Source: Falsiroseomonas oleicola
GTDB taxonomy: Bacteria; Pseudomonadota; Alphaproteobacteria; Acetobacterales; Acetobacteraceae
Length of the DNA stretch: 64,000 nucleotides
Direction: 5' to 3'
NCBI RefSeq assembly: GCF_019029495.1
Contig: NZ_JAERQM010000006.1
Location: 263,115-327,114, forward strand
This document shows positions 52,467 to 62,700 of this stretch, piece by piece. How positions within the stretch are numbered: position 1 is the stretch's first letter; every line of letters begins with the position of its first letter. The notes beneath the pieces are model-generated. The model saw only the letters and a program-made list of their open reading frames with translations. It made no database searches and had not been told where the DNA came from. A program made the position numbers and the translations under genes.

Positions 52467-53482
52467 TGCGCCGAGAACTGGAGCAGTTACTGCTGTCGAG
52501 GTTTCCCGCGCTCTACCGGGATACTGGTGAGTGCGGCCAGGAACGACCGCCAATCTTCGGCGCTGATCTCGGCGACGGCTGGTTCGCCATCCTGCAGGCG
52601 CTTTCCGAAGTTCTGGCGGAGCGCGTTGAGCAGGCTCAGCTCGAGAATGTCCGCGTCCTGCGCATCGAGCGCCTGGAGGGCGGGATGCAGGCCCATGTGA
52701 GCGGCGAAGATGCCTTCGTGCGCGGAGCGGCCGCCGCCGCGTCACACATGAGCTTCGCCGTGAGCATGCAAAGCGGCAAGCCAGGCCGCCTCATGACGAA
52801 CGACGGCGGTGAGTTGCGCGCGCTCGCATCGGGCGAACTGGAAGGGTGGAAGCCGGTTCCAAAGGCTGCCAAGCGACGCCATCCCGCACCAGTCGGGGCA
52901 GATGGAACCCGCGCGTTGAGGTTGCTCGAGCAGCGGTATGAACACCTCATCAATGACGGAATCGACCTCCCATCGGGTTGGGCGAACCTCGCTGAAGTCG
53001 TTCTCGCCCCGTTCCTGGTCAGCACGAATGAGGTGGAGCTGATCGCAGCTTGGGATAGCGGCTCCGCCTGCCAACTCATCGTCTCCCGCAAGCGAAAGCA
53101 CCTGTCCCCATATCAAAGCGGGGGCATAGCCTTCGCCGTTCGCATGGCGGCGCTCACGGATCCTCAGACAGGAGCCTGCGGCCCCGTCGACGCCGAAGGG
53201 GTCCCGGATTGGTGGAGGCGCATAGCAGGTCCTGGTGGCCCCCATCCTACCCCCTGGGGCGTGTACAACGGCGATGGCGTTTGGCGCCCGCGCAAGGACA
53301 TCTTCTCGGGACCCGCTTCCTGCCATCCCAGGCCAAAGCCGGTGATCAGGGCCCATCACTTTGAGAGCGGCGCAGTTCAACTCACCATCCACAAGGGCGC
53401 CGCCAACGTGATGCGTGGCATGGCCCGCAGGCACGGCAAGCCGGGTTGTGCAGCGCTGCTGGCTGAACTGCTGAGGCTCTAA
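52466..53482 (+). CDS. DGWF-type hypothetical protein, paralogue A
   Basis: The protein has 338 residues. Its N-terminus MRRELEQLLLSRFPALYRD plus GDGWFAILQALSEVLAERV closely matches the protein at 56023 (MREALEQLLFQRYPALY, GDGWFAIVDVLSKLS). This pattern (a short RYP-ALY helix, DGWF, then a variable LRF region) is found in uncharacterised proteins of phages and mobile elements, from family knowledge. The rest includes GRSxx-poor, Trp-rich stretches such as GVPDWWRRIAGPGG and a C-terminal helix. The function is unknown. Confidence 0.6.
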   Translation: MRRELEQLLLSRFPALYRDTGECGQERPPIFGADLGDGWFAILQALSEVLAERVEQAQLENVRVLRIERLEGGMQAHVSGEDAFVRGAAAAASHMSFAVSMQSGKPGRLMTNDGGELRALASGELEGWKPVPKAAKRRHPAPVGADGTRALRLLEQRYEHLINDGIDLPSGWANLAEVVLAPFLVSTNEVELIAAWDSGSACQLIVSRKRKHLSPYQSGGIAFAVRMAALTDPQTGACGPVDAEGVPDWWRRIAGPGGPHPTPWGVYNGDGVWRPRKDIFSGPASCHPRPKPVIRAHHFESGAVQLTIHKGAANVMRGMARRHGKPGCAALLAELLRL

Positions 53483-53661
53483 CCGAATGAGCCATGCCAT
53501 GAGCACCGAGAACCGCGAATGCGAGGACGGGCTTCGCCAACCGCCGGTCTCCGGGATGGCGGCGAGCATGTCACCGTCAGCTCTCGCTCACAACAATGGT
53601 GACGGTCTCCTGGTGCCGTTCGGTGCAGGAGGGGAAGCCGTACCTTGACTGGAGAAACGTC

Positions 53662-54135
53662 ATGAACGCTATTCAGGAGTGGCGCGCGAACGTCATTCTG
53701 GACCCTTGGTGCCTCGTGGAATTTGCCGACAACACCGAGGCGCTCTTCGGCTTCGCCATCAAGAACAACGCCACGGGCGGGCTGGCCTGGATGAGAAGCT
53801 CGCCAGTTGAATGGATGGCTGAGGATGGCAGCCGTGCGCGGACGATGACCGGTCGCCGATACTCGCTGGGCCGCCGCATCACTGTAGGCGAGCTACCAAG
53901 CGAGGAAGCCACGTATGCCTTCGCGATCATGATGACACCGCGCCTGGCTGATCCACGCCTCGCACCTGCGATTACGGTAGACCTGGCTATCGCCGTATGG
54001 TGGGTCGCCGCATGCAAGATGGCTCGGCATCTGAGGAGCGACGCGCCGCCGCTCCGTGACCCAAAGGCGACTCGGAAGTTCATCGCGGCCAACCTGCGTC
54101 GCTACCTCAGTCGCCCTGGCAGAAGACTGCTGTGA
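53662..54135 (+). CDS. hypothetical protein, duplicated family, copy A
   Basis: The 157-residue protein has a paralogue at 55438. The two share DPWC-V near residue 17, LFG-A-x5-N-x3-GGL-W-RSS-V-W, then SRA-TM-GRRYSLG-R, LADPRLAP and ACKMARHL, at roughly 45 percent identity. There is no signal peptide or membrane span. Trp-rich and Arg-rich sections suggest a compact soluble domain. Its stop overlaps the HAD gene start (TGATG), so translation is coupled. Confidence 0.65.
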   Translation: MNAIQEWRANVILDPWCLVEFADNTEALFGFAIKNNATGGLAWMRSSPVEWMAEDGSRARTMTGRRYSLGRRITVGELPSEEATYAFAIMMTPRLADPRLAPAITVDLAIAVWWVAACKMARHLRSDAPPLRDPKATRKFIAANLRRYLSRPGRRLL

Positions 54136-54923
54136 TGCATATCCCAGACATTCCGCCCGTCATCTTCGTCGACATCGACGGCACGCTGCTGAGCACCCGG
54201 GCGTGGCTGATGCCAAGCAACCGTGAACTCCGTGCCAGGACCCGATGGGCCTATGGGCGGGGTGTGGCGCAGGAGATTGGGCGCGACGCAATTTTCGAGC
54301 CCAGCGCAATCCAGCTTCTCGCTCAAATCCACTATGCCACCGGCGTGCGCTACGTCGTCTCCAGCGGTTGGCGCTACACGGTCGGGCTGGCAGAGACGCG
54401 CGCCAAGCTCCTCCAACAGGGTCTCGACGAGGACATGCTTCATGAGGATTGGGCGTGTCCGCCGATGCAGCATGGGGAGAAGACGAAGTTCATCGACATC
54501 GAAAATTGGCTGAGCAATCATCCTGAGCAGCAGCCAGGCAGCTGGCTCATCATCGATAACGTGCCGGGCACGACGCCGGAACCGACCCTGCTGGTGGATG
54601 GCGTTGAGGGTCTCTGTGTCCGTGACGCTGCTGCCGCCATCCGTTACTTCGGCCGCTTCAGCGAGCGCCTCGGTATGCGCAGCCTGGACGAGCTCGACAT
54701 CCCGACTGAAGTCCATAGCGCGTTCAACGGCCGCAGGGTCGAGCTCTGCCGCTGGCTCGAAGGGGTTGCTGTACCGATTGGCTACCAGAGCCCAGCACAG
54801 CTGCTCCGATGCGGCAAACCGGACTTAGCTCTTCGCCTGCTGCCCAGCGCCCTCAGCTTATCGATGCCGCCGGGACCCGACGACGACATCAAGAACGCGC
54901 TTTTGGGGCGCCAACCTCTGTGA
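54135..54923 (+). CDS. HAD-superfamily phosphatase-like protein (SAK-type HAD)
   Basis: The protein has 262 residues. Motif I is VIFVDIDGTLLSTRAW near residue 10 with the DxD nucleophile pair, motif II is VRYVVSSGWRYTVGLAETR, and motif IV is SWLIIDNVPGTTPEP. The pattern IFLDIDGxL plus SSxWR is that of HAD domains linked to RNA repair and nucleic-acid end processing (from family knowledge). The C-terminal 90 residues (CRWLEGVAVPIGYQSPAQLL onward) are extra and unassigned. It lies between the two copies of the duplicated gene family. Confidence 0.7.
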   Translation: MHIPDIPPVIFVDIDGTLLSTRAWLMPSNRELRARTRWAYGRGVAQEIGRDAIFEPSAIQLLAQIHYATGVRYVVSSGWRYTVGLAETRAKLLQQGLDEDMLHEDWACPPMQHGEKTKFIDIENWLSNHPEQQPGSWLIIDNVPGTTPEPTLLVDGVEGLCVRDAAAAIRYFGRFSERLGMRSLDELDIPTEVHSAFNGRRVELCRWLEGVAVPIGYQSPAQLLRCGKPDLALRLLPSALSLSMPPGPDDDIKNALLGRQPL

Positions 54924-54941
54924 CCCGCAGCGGAGGCGAGA

Positions 54942-55160
54942 ATGCCCATCTTCACTAGCCGTTACCTGAAGTGCCGCCGCTGCCGCTGGATCCACCGGGT
55001 AACGCTGTCCGAACCGGGCGACGAGGTGACTGGCCTTCGCGAGTGCCTGCACTGCGGCGAGAGCGCAGGATTTCTTGACGCAGACCCCAACGTGCTTCCC
55101 GACGGATGCACAGTCCCCTGTCTCGTCGTCCGGAGCATCGCTGAGCTGGATGTGACCTGA
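54942..55160 (+). CDS. small zinc-ribbon-like protein
   Basis: The 72-residue protein carries two CxxC pairs: KCRRCRW and ECLHCGES, separated by about 24 residues, which suits one zinc ribbon. Otherwise it is unrecognised. It starts 18 bases after the HAD gene. A nucleic-acid or protein-binding adaptor is possible, but no partner is known. Confidence 0.55.
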   Translation: MPIFTSRYLKCRRCRWIHRVTLSEPGDEVTGLRECLHCGESAGFLDADPNVLPDGCTVPCLVVRSIAELDVT

Positions 55161-55163
55161 GAC

Positions 55164-55430
55164 ATGCTGGTGCACGATAGGACAGCCGGAATTCTGGCAG
55201 GGCTTTTCATCGGCGCTTTCGTGGCATGCGACGCTGTTCAGGCGCTCCGAAGCGCACCGATATCCGGCGCCGAGCTCGCGGCCATAGCTGCCGTGTGGTT
55301 GCTCGGCATCGTGACCACGGCCTGTGGTGCCGGTTTGCTCGTCTACCTCGGCATCGGCTTTGCTCGACTGTCGGCACGAGAAAAGCGAGTCCGCCGGGCA
55401 GATGCACCAAGACGCACGGCCAACCAGTGA
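55164..55430 (+). CDS. small two-span membrane protein
   Basis: The 88-residue protein has two hydrophobic spans: GILAGLFIGAFVACDAVQAL near the start and AAIAAVWLLGIVTTACGAGL near residue 45. It ends in a basic cytoplasmic tail (REKRVRRADAPRRTANQ). It begins 3 bases after the zinc-ribbon gene. Unidentified; it may anchor another product of the cluster to the membrane. Confidence 0.55.
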   Translation: MLVHDRTAGILAGLFIGAFVACDAVQALRSAPISGAELAAIAAVWLLGIVTTACGAGLLVYLGIGFARLSAREKRVRRADAPRRTANQ

Positions 55431-55437
55431 GGACAGC

Positions 55438-55905
55438 ATGACCGCGCCTGACGATTGGCGGCCAAACGCCCGCATGGATCCGTGGTGCTCCGTGGATATC
55501 GACGTCGGCGCCGAGATCCTGTTTGGCTACGCCGTCGAGCACAATGTGCTGGGCGGCCTGTCGTGGGCGAGAAGCTCCCGGGTGATGTGGTTCTCGGCCG
55601 ACTACAGCCGTGCACAAACCATGAGCGGCCGCCGGTATTCGCTTGGGCAGCGCTTTGAACTCGACCAATTTCCAAACGAGGAAGCCAAGGTGGCCTTCGC
55701 TGTTCTGGTGGCACCATACCTCGACGATCCGCACCTCGCGCCTCCAGTTGAAGGAGACCTGTTCGTAGCCGGGCGTTGGGTGCTTGCCTGCAAGATGGCG
55801 CGCCACCTCAAGACCGCGGCGCCACCGCGCAGCGATCCGGATGCAGTCGAGGAGTTCATCATGTTCAACCAGAACCGGTACAGCCGTCTGCTGATGGGCG
55901 AGTAG
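55438..55905 (+). CDS. hypothetical protein, duplicated family, copy B
   Basis: The 155-residue paralogue of the protein at 53662 keeps the same order of blocks: NARMDPWCSVDIDVGAEILFG, then GGLSWARSSRVMWFSADYSRA, GRRYSLGQRF, LDDPHLAPPVEGDL and WVLACKMARHLKTAAPP. It differs mainly at the termini. It is followed by the second DGWF-type gene after 117 bases, so it forms a pair with it as at 52466/53662, but in reversed order. Confidence 0.65.
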   Translation: MTAPDDWRPNARMDPWCSVDIDVGAEILFGYAVEHNVLGGLSWARSSRVMWFSADYSRAQTMSGRRYSLGQRFELDQFPNEEAKVAFAVLVAPYLDDPHLAPPVEGDLFVAGRWVLACKMARHLKTAAPPRSDPDAVEEFIMFNQNRYSRLLMGE

Positions 55906-56022
55906 CTGTCCTGAAGCATGATGGTCCTACGCTCTACCCGCTCACATTTTATGCCGCGCTTGGCGCCGGAATTATCGACCTCTCCAGCGTAGTCGTGAAA
56001 GGCATTTCTGGAGGCAACGACA

Positions 56023-56781
56023 TTGCGTGAGGCACTCGAGCAGCTGCTGTTCCAGCGCTACCCAGCACTCTACGTCGGGCGCCACCTGCCCTTGACCGAG
56101 AGCTCGATGGCGCGGGGCTTCACCCACGGGGACGGCTGGTTCGCCATCGTCGACGTGCTGAGCAAACTCAGCCGCCAGGACGTTCAGCGAACGGGCAGAT
56201 ATCACATCGCGACTCAAGTGAAACAGAAGTTCGCCGCACTCCGGTTCCATATGAAGGACCTGGACGATTACATTCACAGCGCGCGGGTGATGGGCGAGCG
56301 CTACAGCCTCTGTGTGAGCGAGTTATCGGGCCGCCCCGGCGCGCTGCACGTTTGCGATGGCCACTACTACACCTTGGCGCTGGGCGAGCGCAGTGAATAT
56401 GATCTCGCCGAGGGAACAGAGACGCCACTGCCACGTGCGGGCCAGCCGGACGCGCTGGACCATTTGAGTGCGGAATACGGCGCCCAGGTTCCCGGTGGAA
56501 TCGACGTCCCAACCGGCTGGGTCGACCTGGTCCACGTGTTTGTTCTTCAGAATCTTGTGGGCGCACGCGGCAGAGATGACCAGGAAGAAATGGCCGAGCT
56601 GATATCCATCACCGCCACCGCCGATGGCGAGCTGACCATCCTGTGGAATGGCGAGCCGACACCCGATCAGCAGGGCTTCGCTGCGTTCGCTCAGGCCATG
56701 GTGCGTCACATCGATCCAGTGTCCGGTGCCATTGGCCCCGTGGACGACAAGGGAATTCCGGCGTGGAAGCGAGCGGGATAG
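56023..56781 (+). CDS. DGWF-type hypothetical protein, paralogue B
   Basis: The 252-residue protein starts at TTG, which is supported by GGAGG 8 bases upstream. It keeps more of the family core than paralogue A: HGDGWFAIVDVLSKLS near residue 45, TQVKQKFAALRFHMKDL with the LRF signature, and GERYSLCVSELSGRPGALH where family members often have a Cys pair. GPVDDKGIPAWKRAG at the end matches GPVDAEGVPDWWRRI in paralogue A. The function is unknown. Confidence 0.62.
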   Translation: MREALEQLLFQRYPALYVGRHLPLTESSMARGFTHGDGWFAIVDVLSKLSRQDVQRTGRYHIATQVKQKFAALRFHMKDLDDYIHSARVMGERYSLCVSELSGRPGALHVCDGHYYTLALGERSEYDLAEGTETPLPRAGQPDALDHLSAEYGAQVPGGIDVPTGWVDLVHVFVLQNLVGARGRDDQEEMAELISITATADGELTILWNGEPTPDQQGFAAFAQAMVRHIDPVSGAIGPVDDKGIPAWKRAG

Positions 56782-56823
56782 CTTGGCGCTGCGCAGTGCG
56801 GAGGGGCAGCGTGCCGACGCGGC

Positions 56824-57513
56824 CTACTTTTGAGGCGATGGCAACTCCACGATCCATGGCTCCGCGCGCCCCAGGCCGCGCACTGCGCATCCGCCCCCTG
56901 GCCACTCGATGCGGCCCTCATGCGGGCGGTGATGGTGTCCGTGAATGACGAGGCGTACGCGGACACGGCGTGCCAAGGCATCAATCGCCGCGAAGCCGTA
57001 GGGGTGAGATGTCGGCGCCTCGTGGCAGACGAGGATATCGCCGCCATTCGTCGCCGCCCTTTCCCAGTCCTCGGGAAAGATGGTGATTGCCTGCCGGAGC
57101 GGCGGGGTCTTGCGTTCACCGTGAGCACGCCGTGCTTCGACGCGCGTCCTGTACCGGGGCTCCGCGGCCGCGTTGTTCCTGGGCCACCATACCCGTTCGC
57201 GGAACACGCCGCCCAGGCCCACGACGCGGACACCGGCGAGCGTCGCGGAGCGGCCGTGCAGGCTGCGCTCAGGCATGTCCCCGAAGGTGCGGTCGTACCA
57301 TTCCTGGCTATCACCCTCGTGGTTGCCAGGGATCCAGCGCACGTCGATGCCAGCCTCAAGCAGCGGGGCCAGCACGACGCGCAGCGGCGCGGGCGGGTCG
57401 AAGTCGCCAACTATCAGGACTGCTGAGGGGCTGTGCTCCTTCACGGCGCGGAACAGCGGCACGAAGTCACCGTGCGGATCGCCGTAGGCAAGTAGGGGTC
57501 CTGGATTGCTCAT
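56824..57513 (-). CDS. metallophosphoesterase
   Basis: The 229-residue calcineurin-like phosphoesterase has the full metal-binding set: LLAYGDPHGDF (D-x-H), VLIVGDFDPP (GD), WIPGNHEGD (GNHE), ILVCHEAPTSHPYG (His) and VIHGHHHRPHEG (GHxH). There is no signal peptide, so it acts in the cytoplasm. It is convergent with the DGWF paralogue B gene. The substrate is unknown; related enzymes split nucleotides, RNA 2',3'-cyclic phosphates or proteins. Confidence 0.88.
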   Translation of the reverse strand: MSNPGPLLAYGDPHGDFVPLFRAVKEHSPSAVLIVGDFDPPAPLRVVLAPLLEAGIDVRWIPGNHEGDSQEWYDRTFGDMPERSLHGRSATLAGVRVVGLGGVFRERVWWPRNNAAAEPRYRTRVEARRAHGERKTPPLRQAITIFPEDWERAATNGGDILVCHEAPTSHPYGFAAIDALARRVRVRLVIHGHHHRPHEGRIEWPGGGCAVRGLGRAEPWIVELPSPQK

Positions 57514-58057
57514 GGCGCCGTCTCGGTCTCAAGGTCTTTCGTCCGCCCCCGGATCCCGAGCGGCGCGACCATCCTGCGGGTGCGTAGGCTACGGAACGCA
57601 TCGTAAAGGTCGCCGCAACGCGCTCAAGCCCGAGCATGCGCCACCTGCCCTTGCTGGACCGTTGCCGCTGCCAGGAGCACCACGCCGAAAGGCACCATCC
57701 AGACCCTTCGCGCATCAGGGATGCAACGCGGGTGACGGGCGCAAGCACATGGTGGCGTCCGGAGGCAGCGCTCGCGACAAGCATGTCCGGCTTCGAAGGA
57801 GGTCACTGCAGCCCCTCGTGCTTCTTGCTCGGCACACCTGGCTTCGCTAGGTTCGACCTCTCGGCAGCCGTAACAAGAGGAGGGCCGCGGTGCATCATAG
57901 CTACCACCACCGGCGCGGCCCTGTTCCAGCCCTGCAGATGCGTTTGCAGGGCTGATCAGGCGACGGACTCCAAGGTCTCTTTCCCCGGTCAGCTCATCTT
58001 CTGACGGACGTTCTGCGCCTGGACCTCGATCCGGCCAGGACAGCGAAAGACGACCCC
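57514..58057. other. 544-base intergenic region
   Basis: No gene is supported. It contains scattered short frames in all directions and one strong hairpin at 57928-57953. It joins the metallophosphoesterase to the ABC-F remnant. Confidence 0.45.
57928..57953. terminator. perfect 9-base stem-loop
   Basis: AGCCCTGCA and TGCAGGGCT pair without mismatch around an 8-base loop (GATGCGTT), about 105 bases before the ABC-F start. There is no T run on either strand, so a regulatory leader structure is as likely as a terminator. Confidence 0.45.
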
Positions 58058-59230
58058 ATGTCCCTGATCACGCTCGAAGCCCTCGGCATGTCACTTGGCG
58101 CGCCGCTGTTCACCAACCTCGACTTCACGATCCACAAGGGCGACCGCATCGGCCTCGTCGCCCATAACGGCGGCGGCAAGTCGACGCTGCTGCGCATTCT
58201 GGCGGAACGCAGCGAGCCGACGGCGGGGCGCTGCCGCTACGGCCGCAACCTGCGGGTCACGCCGATGCAGCAGGACCCGGAACCCGCGTCGCTGCCCCTG
58301 CCGGTGCGCGACGTGCTGCTGCAGGCGCTGCCCGCCGAGAGCCGGGAATGGGAGGGCTGGCGGGTGGATGTCGCGCTCGGCGCCATGGAAATCCCCTCGG
58401 AGTTGCACGACCGCCCCTTGGGCGCGCTGAGCGGCGGTTGGCAGCGGATGGTGCTGCTGGTCCGAGCCTGGCTGACGGAGCCCGACGTTCTGCTGATGGA
58501 CGAACCCACCAACCATCTCGACCTCCAGCGGATCGGCCAGCTGCAGCGCTGGATCGCGGAGCTTCCCCAGGATGTCGCCCTGATGGTGGCGAGCCACGAT
58601 CGCGCCTTCCTGGATGCGGTCACCCGGCGCACCCTTTTCCTGCGCCGCGAAGCCTCGGCCGAGTTCGCCGCGCCCTACTCCGCGGCACGCGCCAGCCTGG
58701 CGGAGCTCGACGAGGCGACGGCGCGGCGGCACGAGACCGAACTGCGCCACGCCACCCGGCTGCGGCAGCAGGCGGCCAAGCTGCACAACATCGGTGTCAA
58801 CTCTGGCTCCGATCTGCTGAAGGTGAAGACAAAGCAACTGCAGGATCGCGCCGCGCGCATCGAGGCCGCAGCGCGTCCTGCCTACCGGGGAGGATCGGCC
58901 GGGCAGATCCGGCTGGCCGACGGCAGCAGCCATGCCAGGAGTCTGCAGACCCTCGACACCCTCAAGGTCGCAGCGCCGGGCGGGCGGCGGCTCTTCACCA
59001 CGGGCAAGCTTCGCATTCAGCCCGGAGACCGGGTGGTGCTGCTGGGCGCTACGGCAGTAGCAAGTCGCGGCTGCTGCGGCTGGTGGGCGCCGAACGCGCC
59101 CGCGATGGTCTTCATCAGCGCGTGGCTCGGCCAGTTCCGTCCCTCGCCGTTCTCGAGCGCGCTTACCCGGGCATGGAACACGGGCAGGCGCTTGGCCAGT
59201 TCAGACTATATCAGGTTCGGCGCCTTCCTC
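58058..59230 (+). pseudogene. ABC-F ATPase, frameshifted and truncated
   Basis: The first ABC domain is intact: Walker A VAHNGGGKSTLL, signature ALSGGWQRMVLLVRAWL, Walker B PDVLLMDEPTNHLDL and the ABC-F linker with a long helix. At 59050-59055 the second Walker A should read GANGSSKSRLLRL, but the frame gives GATAVASRGCCGW; a single missing A at the Asn codon restores the motif. After about 59230 both frames lose similarity, so the second signature and Walker B are absent. It was probably a ribosome-protecting or antibiotic-resistance-type ABC-F protein and is now broken. Confidence 0.75.
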
Positions 59231-59400
59231 ATGCTGCCAAAGACGATCGACGCTGGGAAACTTCCGAAGCAGTCCTACAGAGCAGAAAAAGGTGGCGCGA
59301 AACACAGTGCAGAACAGGCCCATCTCAGTGGCCAGTCTCCGGCCGAAGGATCTCGGAGGGCCGTGCTGTCAACATGCCGACCAAAAACGGGACGGCGTAA

Positions 59401-59724
59401 TTACGTTTTCTGGGGGCGGAGTTTAATGACCGCCTCGCTCCCGGCGCGTAGGCCAGGTATATTAATATCAATATTTATCTTAAAAGAAATTTCCTCGACT
59501 AAAAAATCTTTTGGTATAATGGATTCGAGCTTTCGCGCAATTGCGCCCGGAAGCGAGTCGAGGATCGCGCTCGGCAGCACGCCGAGAGTCCTCGTGCCTG
59601 CCCTCCTAGCCTTCAATTCATTACGGAGATCTGCGGGCAAATCCTCCAGTCGTATTTGGATTTCCAGCGGGGAGATAGCGGCATCCTCCTTGGAATGTTC
59701 AGAGGCATTCGGTGGATTTTCCAT
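59401..59724 (-). CDS. small partner protein of the CHAT/STAND gene
   Basis: The 107-residue protein has low GC and lies 44 bases downstream of the CHAT gene on the same strand, so the two are likely one operon. GAGG lies about 10 bases before its ATG. The first part is charged (LEIQIRLEDLPADLRNELKAR), and the second is beta-rich (FLVEEISFKINIDINIPGL, ending AGSEAVIKLRPQKT). This layout recalls the short constant components found beside bacterial STAND or protease effectors, but I cannot assign it to a named family. Confidence 0.55.
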   Translation of the reverse strand: MENPPNASEHSKEDAAISPLEIQIRLEDLPADLRNELKARRAGTRTLGVLPSAILDSLPGAIARKLESIIPKDFLVEEISFKINIDINIPGLRAGSEAVIKLRPQKT

Positions 59725-59768
59725 CGCATTTTATTCCTCAAGGGGTTTATAAGCCACGGGAATCAGAT

Positions 59769-62700
59769 TTATAATCCATATCTAACGTATACATGGGTCC
59801 ATGGATTTCGCTTTCGTCGATGCAAGAAGAACAGCCCTAATCGTTTGGGTGCGTGCTCGGACTTATCATTCTGATTCTCGACGTAATCATGGAGATCCTG
59901 ATCAAGTTCATCCGCATCGGCTTCGCGTATCGTCGTTATGGGTGTCCACACCGCAGCGGATCTCGTATCAACAGCAGTCATCGCGAGATTCGACGCAGAC
60001 TTCAAATTGCCTAATTTGCAGACCGACAGAATAAGCGAACCGTGTTTGCTGCCGATATTGTATGCTTTTATGGTTTTGTTATTTATTTGTAGCTTATCTG
60101 ACCCCTCGCCAATTTCCACTACCTTCTCCTTGTCGTTCCAGTGACCGACAATGTGCAACACATCAGCGCTGCTCGATATGTCTGCCAAATCTTCAGGCGT
60201 CGATGGTGTTCGAACACGCCAGGGTCTATCAGCACTATTTGGCAGACCTATAGTGACCATCGACTTCATTTGGCGATGAGCTTTCGCGTGATGCAGCGAA
60301 TTTGCGGCATCGAACGGCGCCCCGATCCATCGCACAACCATGCGTCCATGAGCGAGGGGCTCAGTCTCCTCATCCGCCTGTGGTATCGGGCACAGCCATT
60401 CCCAAGGAGCCAGGAAGCTGTTCATTGGTGAGTGCAACAAAATGAGCGACGAGCTCTTGAGTAATGAGCAAAGATAGTTGGCGCCGCGGTTGTCTAGCAC
60501 CTTGGTTGCTAGCTCCGCACCCGCTTCACGAATCCACCGAAGGTCCAACGGACCTGCTCCCGCACGGGAATTAATATCCTGGATTAACTCCTTGCTGAGA
60601 GACTCGATCTCTTCGAGATTTACTTCGGGGCCGATAGGCTCCCCCTTGCGACCATTCGCAAGACGGTGCAGTAGCAGCTGCATTGTCGCGCCGTTAATAT
60701 TCGGAGAAATAAAAAGGGTCTCTGACACGGGATGGTGGATCTCAATGCCAGAAACTTTGGTAAGAACCTCTCCCGCAAATCCAGGCAAACGAGGAAACAC
60801 CATTATCGCACGGTGACTAGCCTTTGGCTGGCCGGAGTTGTTTTCGTACTTGCCTATCGGAACTGCGACTGTTGACATACGAATTTTGTGCTCGCCGCTA
60901 ACGGCTTCGAGTGACACAACTACAGCGGAGTCAGTGCGCGATGCTGGAATGTCGGCGACAGCCTCTAGATTCTCGCCACGATCGCGCAATTTTATGTTGA
61001 AGTCCCCCGATTCTGATTGGGGCAGCAAATCTTGTTGGATGCCTGTTGGAGCACGCCTTACCCGATTTACCAACTCATCCAAGCGCTTTTCGATTCTATC
61101 ACAGTGATCGCCGAGCTCGGTCAACGCGGTTTCGATAGAACTGAGTATTGCCTGATTAAGAGACATCTGGCTGCGGCCATGAACAGCGGTAAGCGCCATC
61201 ATTATTGATCGTGTTAGAAGCCCACCGTTGCGCAGAGCATCCGCAAGCCGAAGGAGTTCTGGTGACGCAGAGGCTGTCGTCAGCTGAACAAATATTTGCC
61301 GTTCTTCACGTTTGGAGACTTCGTGAGCATACTCAATTAGTGAGGCGATCCTTGCAGAGAAATACCTCCTTCCCCCGCGTACCTTTTCCAAGCTGATGTC
61401 TACCAGGCTCCGCAAAGTCTCGTGCTGCAACGGAACGTCGAGTACGACCGCTGTCAGATAGTCGGCGTTTCGGAGAAAATGCTGCCGATAAAAATATCCC
61501 GCTTGTGTTAGTTCAACTTTCTCAGGTGGGTCGCTGGCGCTGATCGTATCGCCCGAGTTGGCCCTGATTAATAAGGGTCCTGACAGCATCTCCAGAGCTT
61601 GGAGTACCATATAACGGTCATACCCCATCAAGTTTAAACATCTACATAGCTCTGCAACAGTAGTGAAGACTGCTGGCTCTAAAAGGATCAGAATTCGATG
61701 CTGAATAAGGAAATTGGGGTTTCCGGAACCGTTATCGAACACAAGAATGTTCGGTACATAACGGTCATGCGTGTATATATATGCCCCCCCATCAATGAGG
61801 CAGCTTATCGGATGAAATTCATACGTTTCGCTCTGGCCAAGGAGAAATTTTTCGGGCAATCGTGAGTCACGGATGATTCGACGAAACAGAAGTTGCAAAT
61901 GTCGAGTATCGTCTGCAGCGATGGCTTCTAGTATGGCAGACACATCATCCTGAAGACCGCCACTTTTAGTTGCTCTCTTGTTTACGAGCAAATCCGCGAG
62001 ATTTTTGAAAATTGTCTTAATTTGGTTGCCTCGAATCTCTTTGCCATTAAGGACTGGAGGAGATCGGTTCTCGGCGGCTAGTATTTCCAGTTCTAATGAA
62101 AGCCGCTTTCCCAGATGATTGATCCATAGTTCCACGTCAGGTGCCGGAACAATAATCCGATGCTGAAAAAAAGCCCTGGCATCACCTCCCTTAAATAGCT
62201 CGTCCGTAACATTCGGCCTGACGCAAATAAAGCATCGAAAATTGGTAGATGTAGTGATTTGGCGGCCGAAATTAACTGCGGCCTTCCAGTAATCGCGGCT
62301 TAGGTGGTCAAGATTATCGAAAACGACGACATATTTTGCTTCTTTCTGAGACAGCAAATTTTGCTCAAGTGCTACAAAAGAATCGCGAATGGCAGGCTGA
62401 GACACGTCCGTCGACAAAACTCTTGAAGCACGCTTGAGGGCAGTGACTTCTCGAGGAGAACTACCTCGACCTATGGCTTGCTGGATAGCCTTGTTGACGC
62501 TTGACCTAATCGCACGGCCATAATCTTCGGCAACCTCCTTCTCTACGTTCGGACCTCGCAAATCGGCAAGCTGAAGACCATCAATAATCAAAAATCGTAT
62601 CTTGGATTCTGGAGAGCACTGATGGATAACCTCCTCAAGATAATGCAGTAGTGAGGTTTTTCCTGATCCACGCCAACCCTCGACTAACGCCACACGACAC

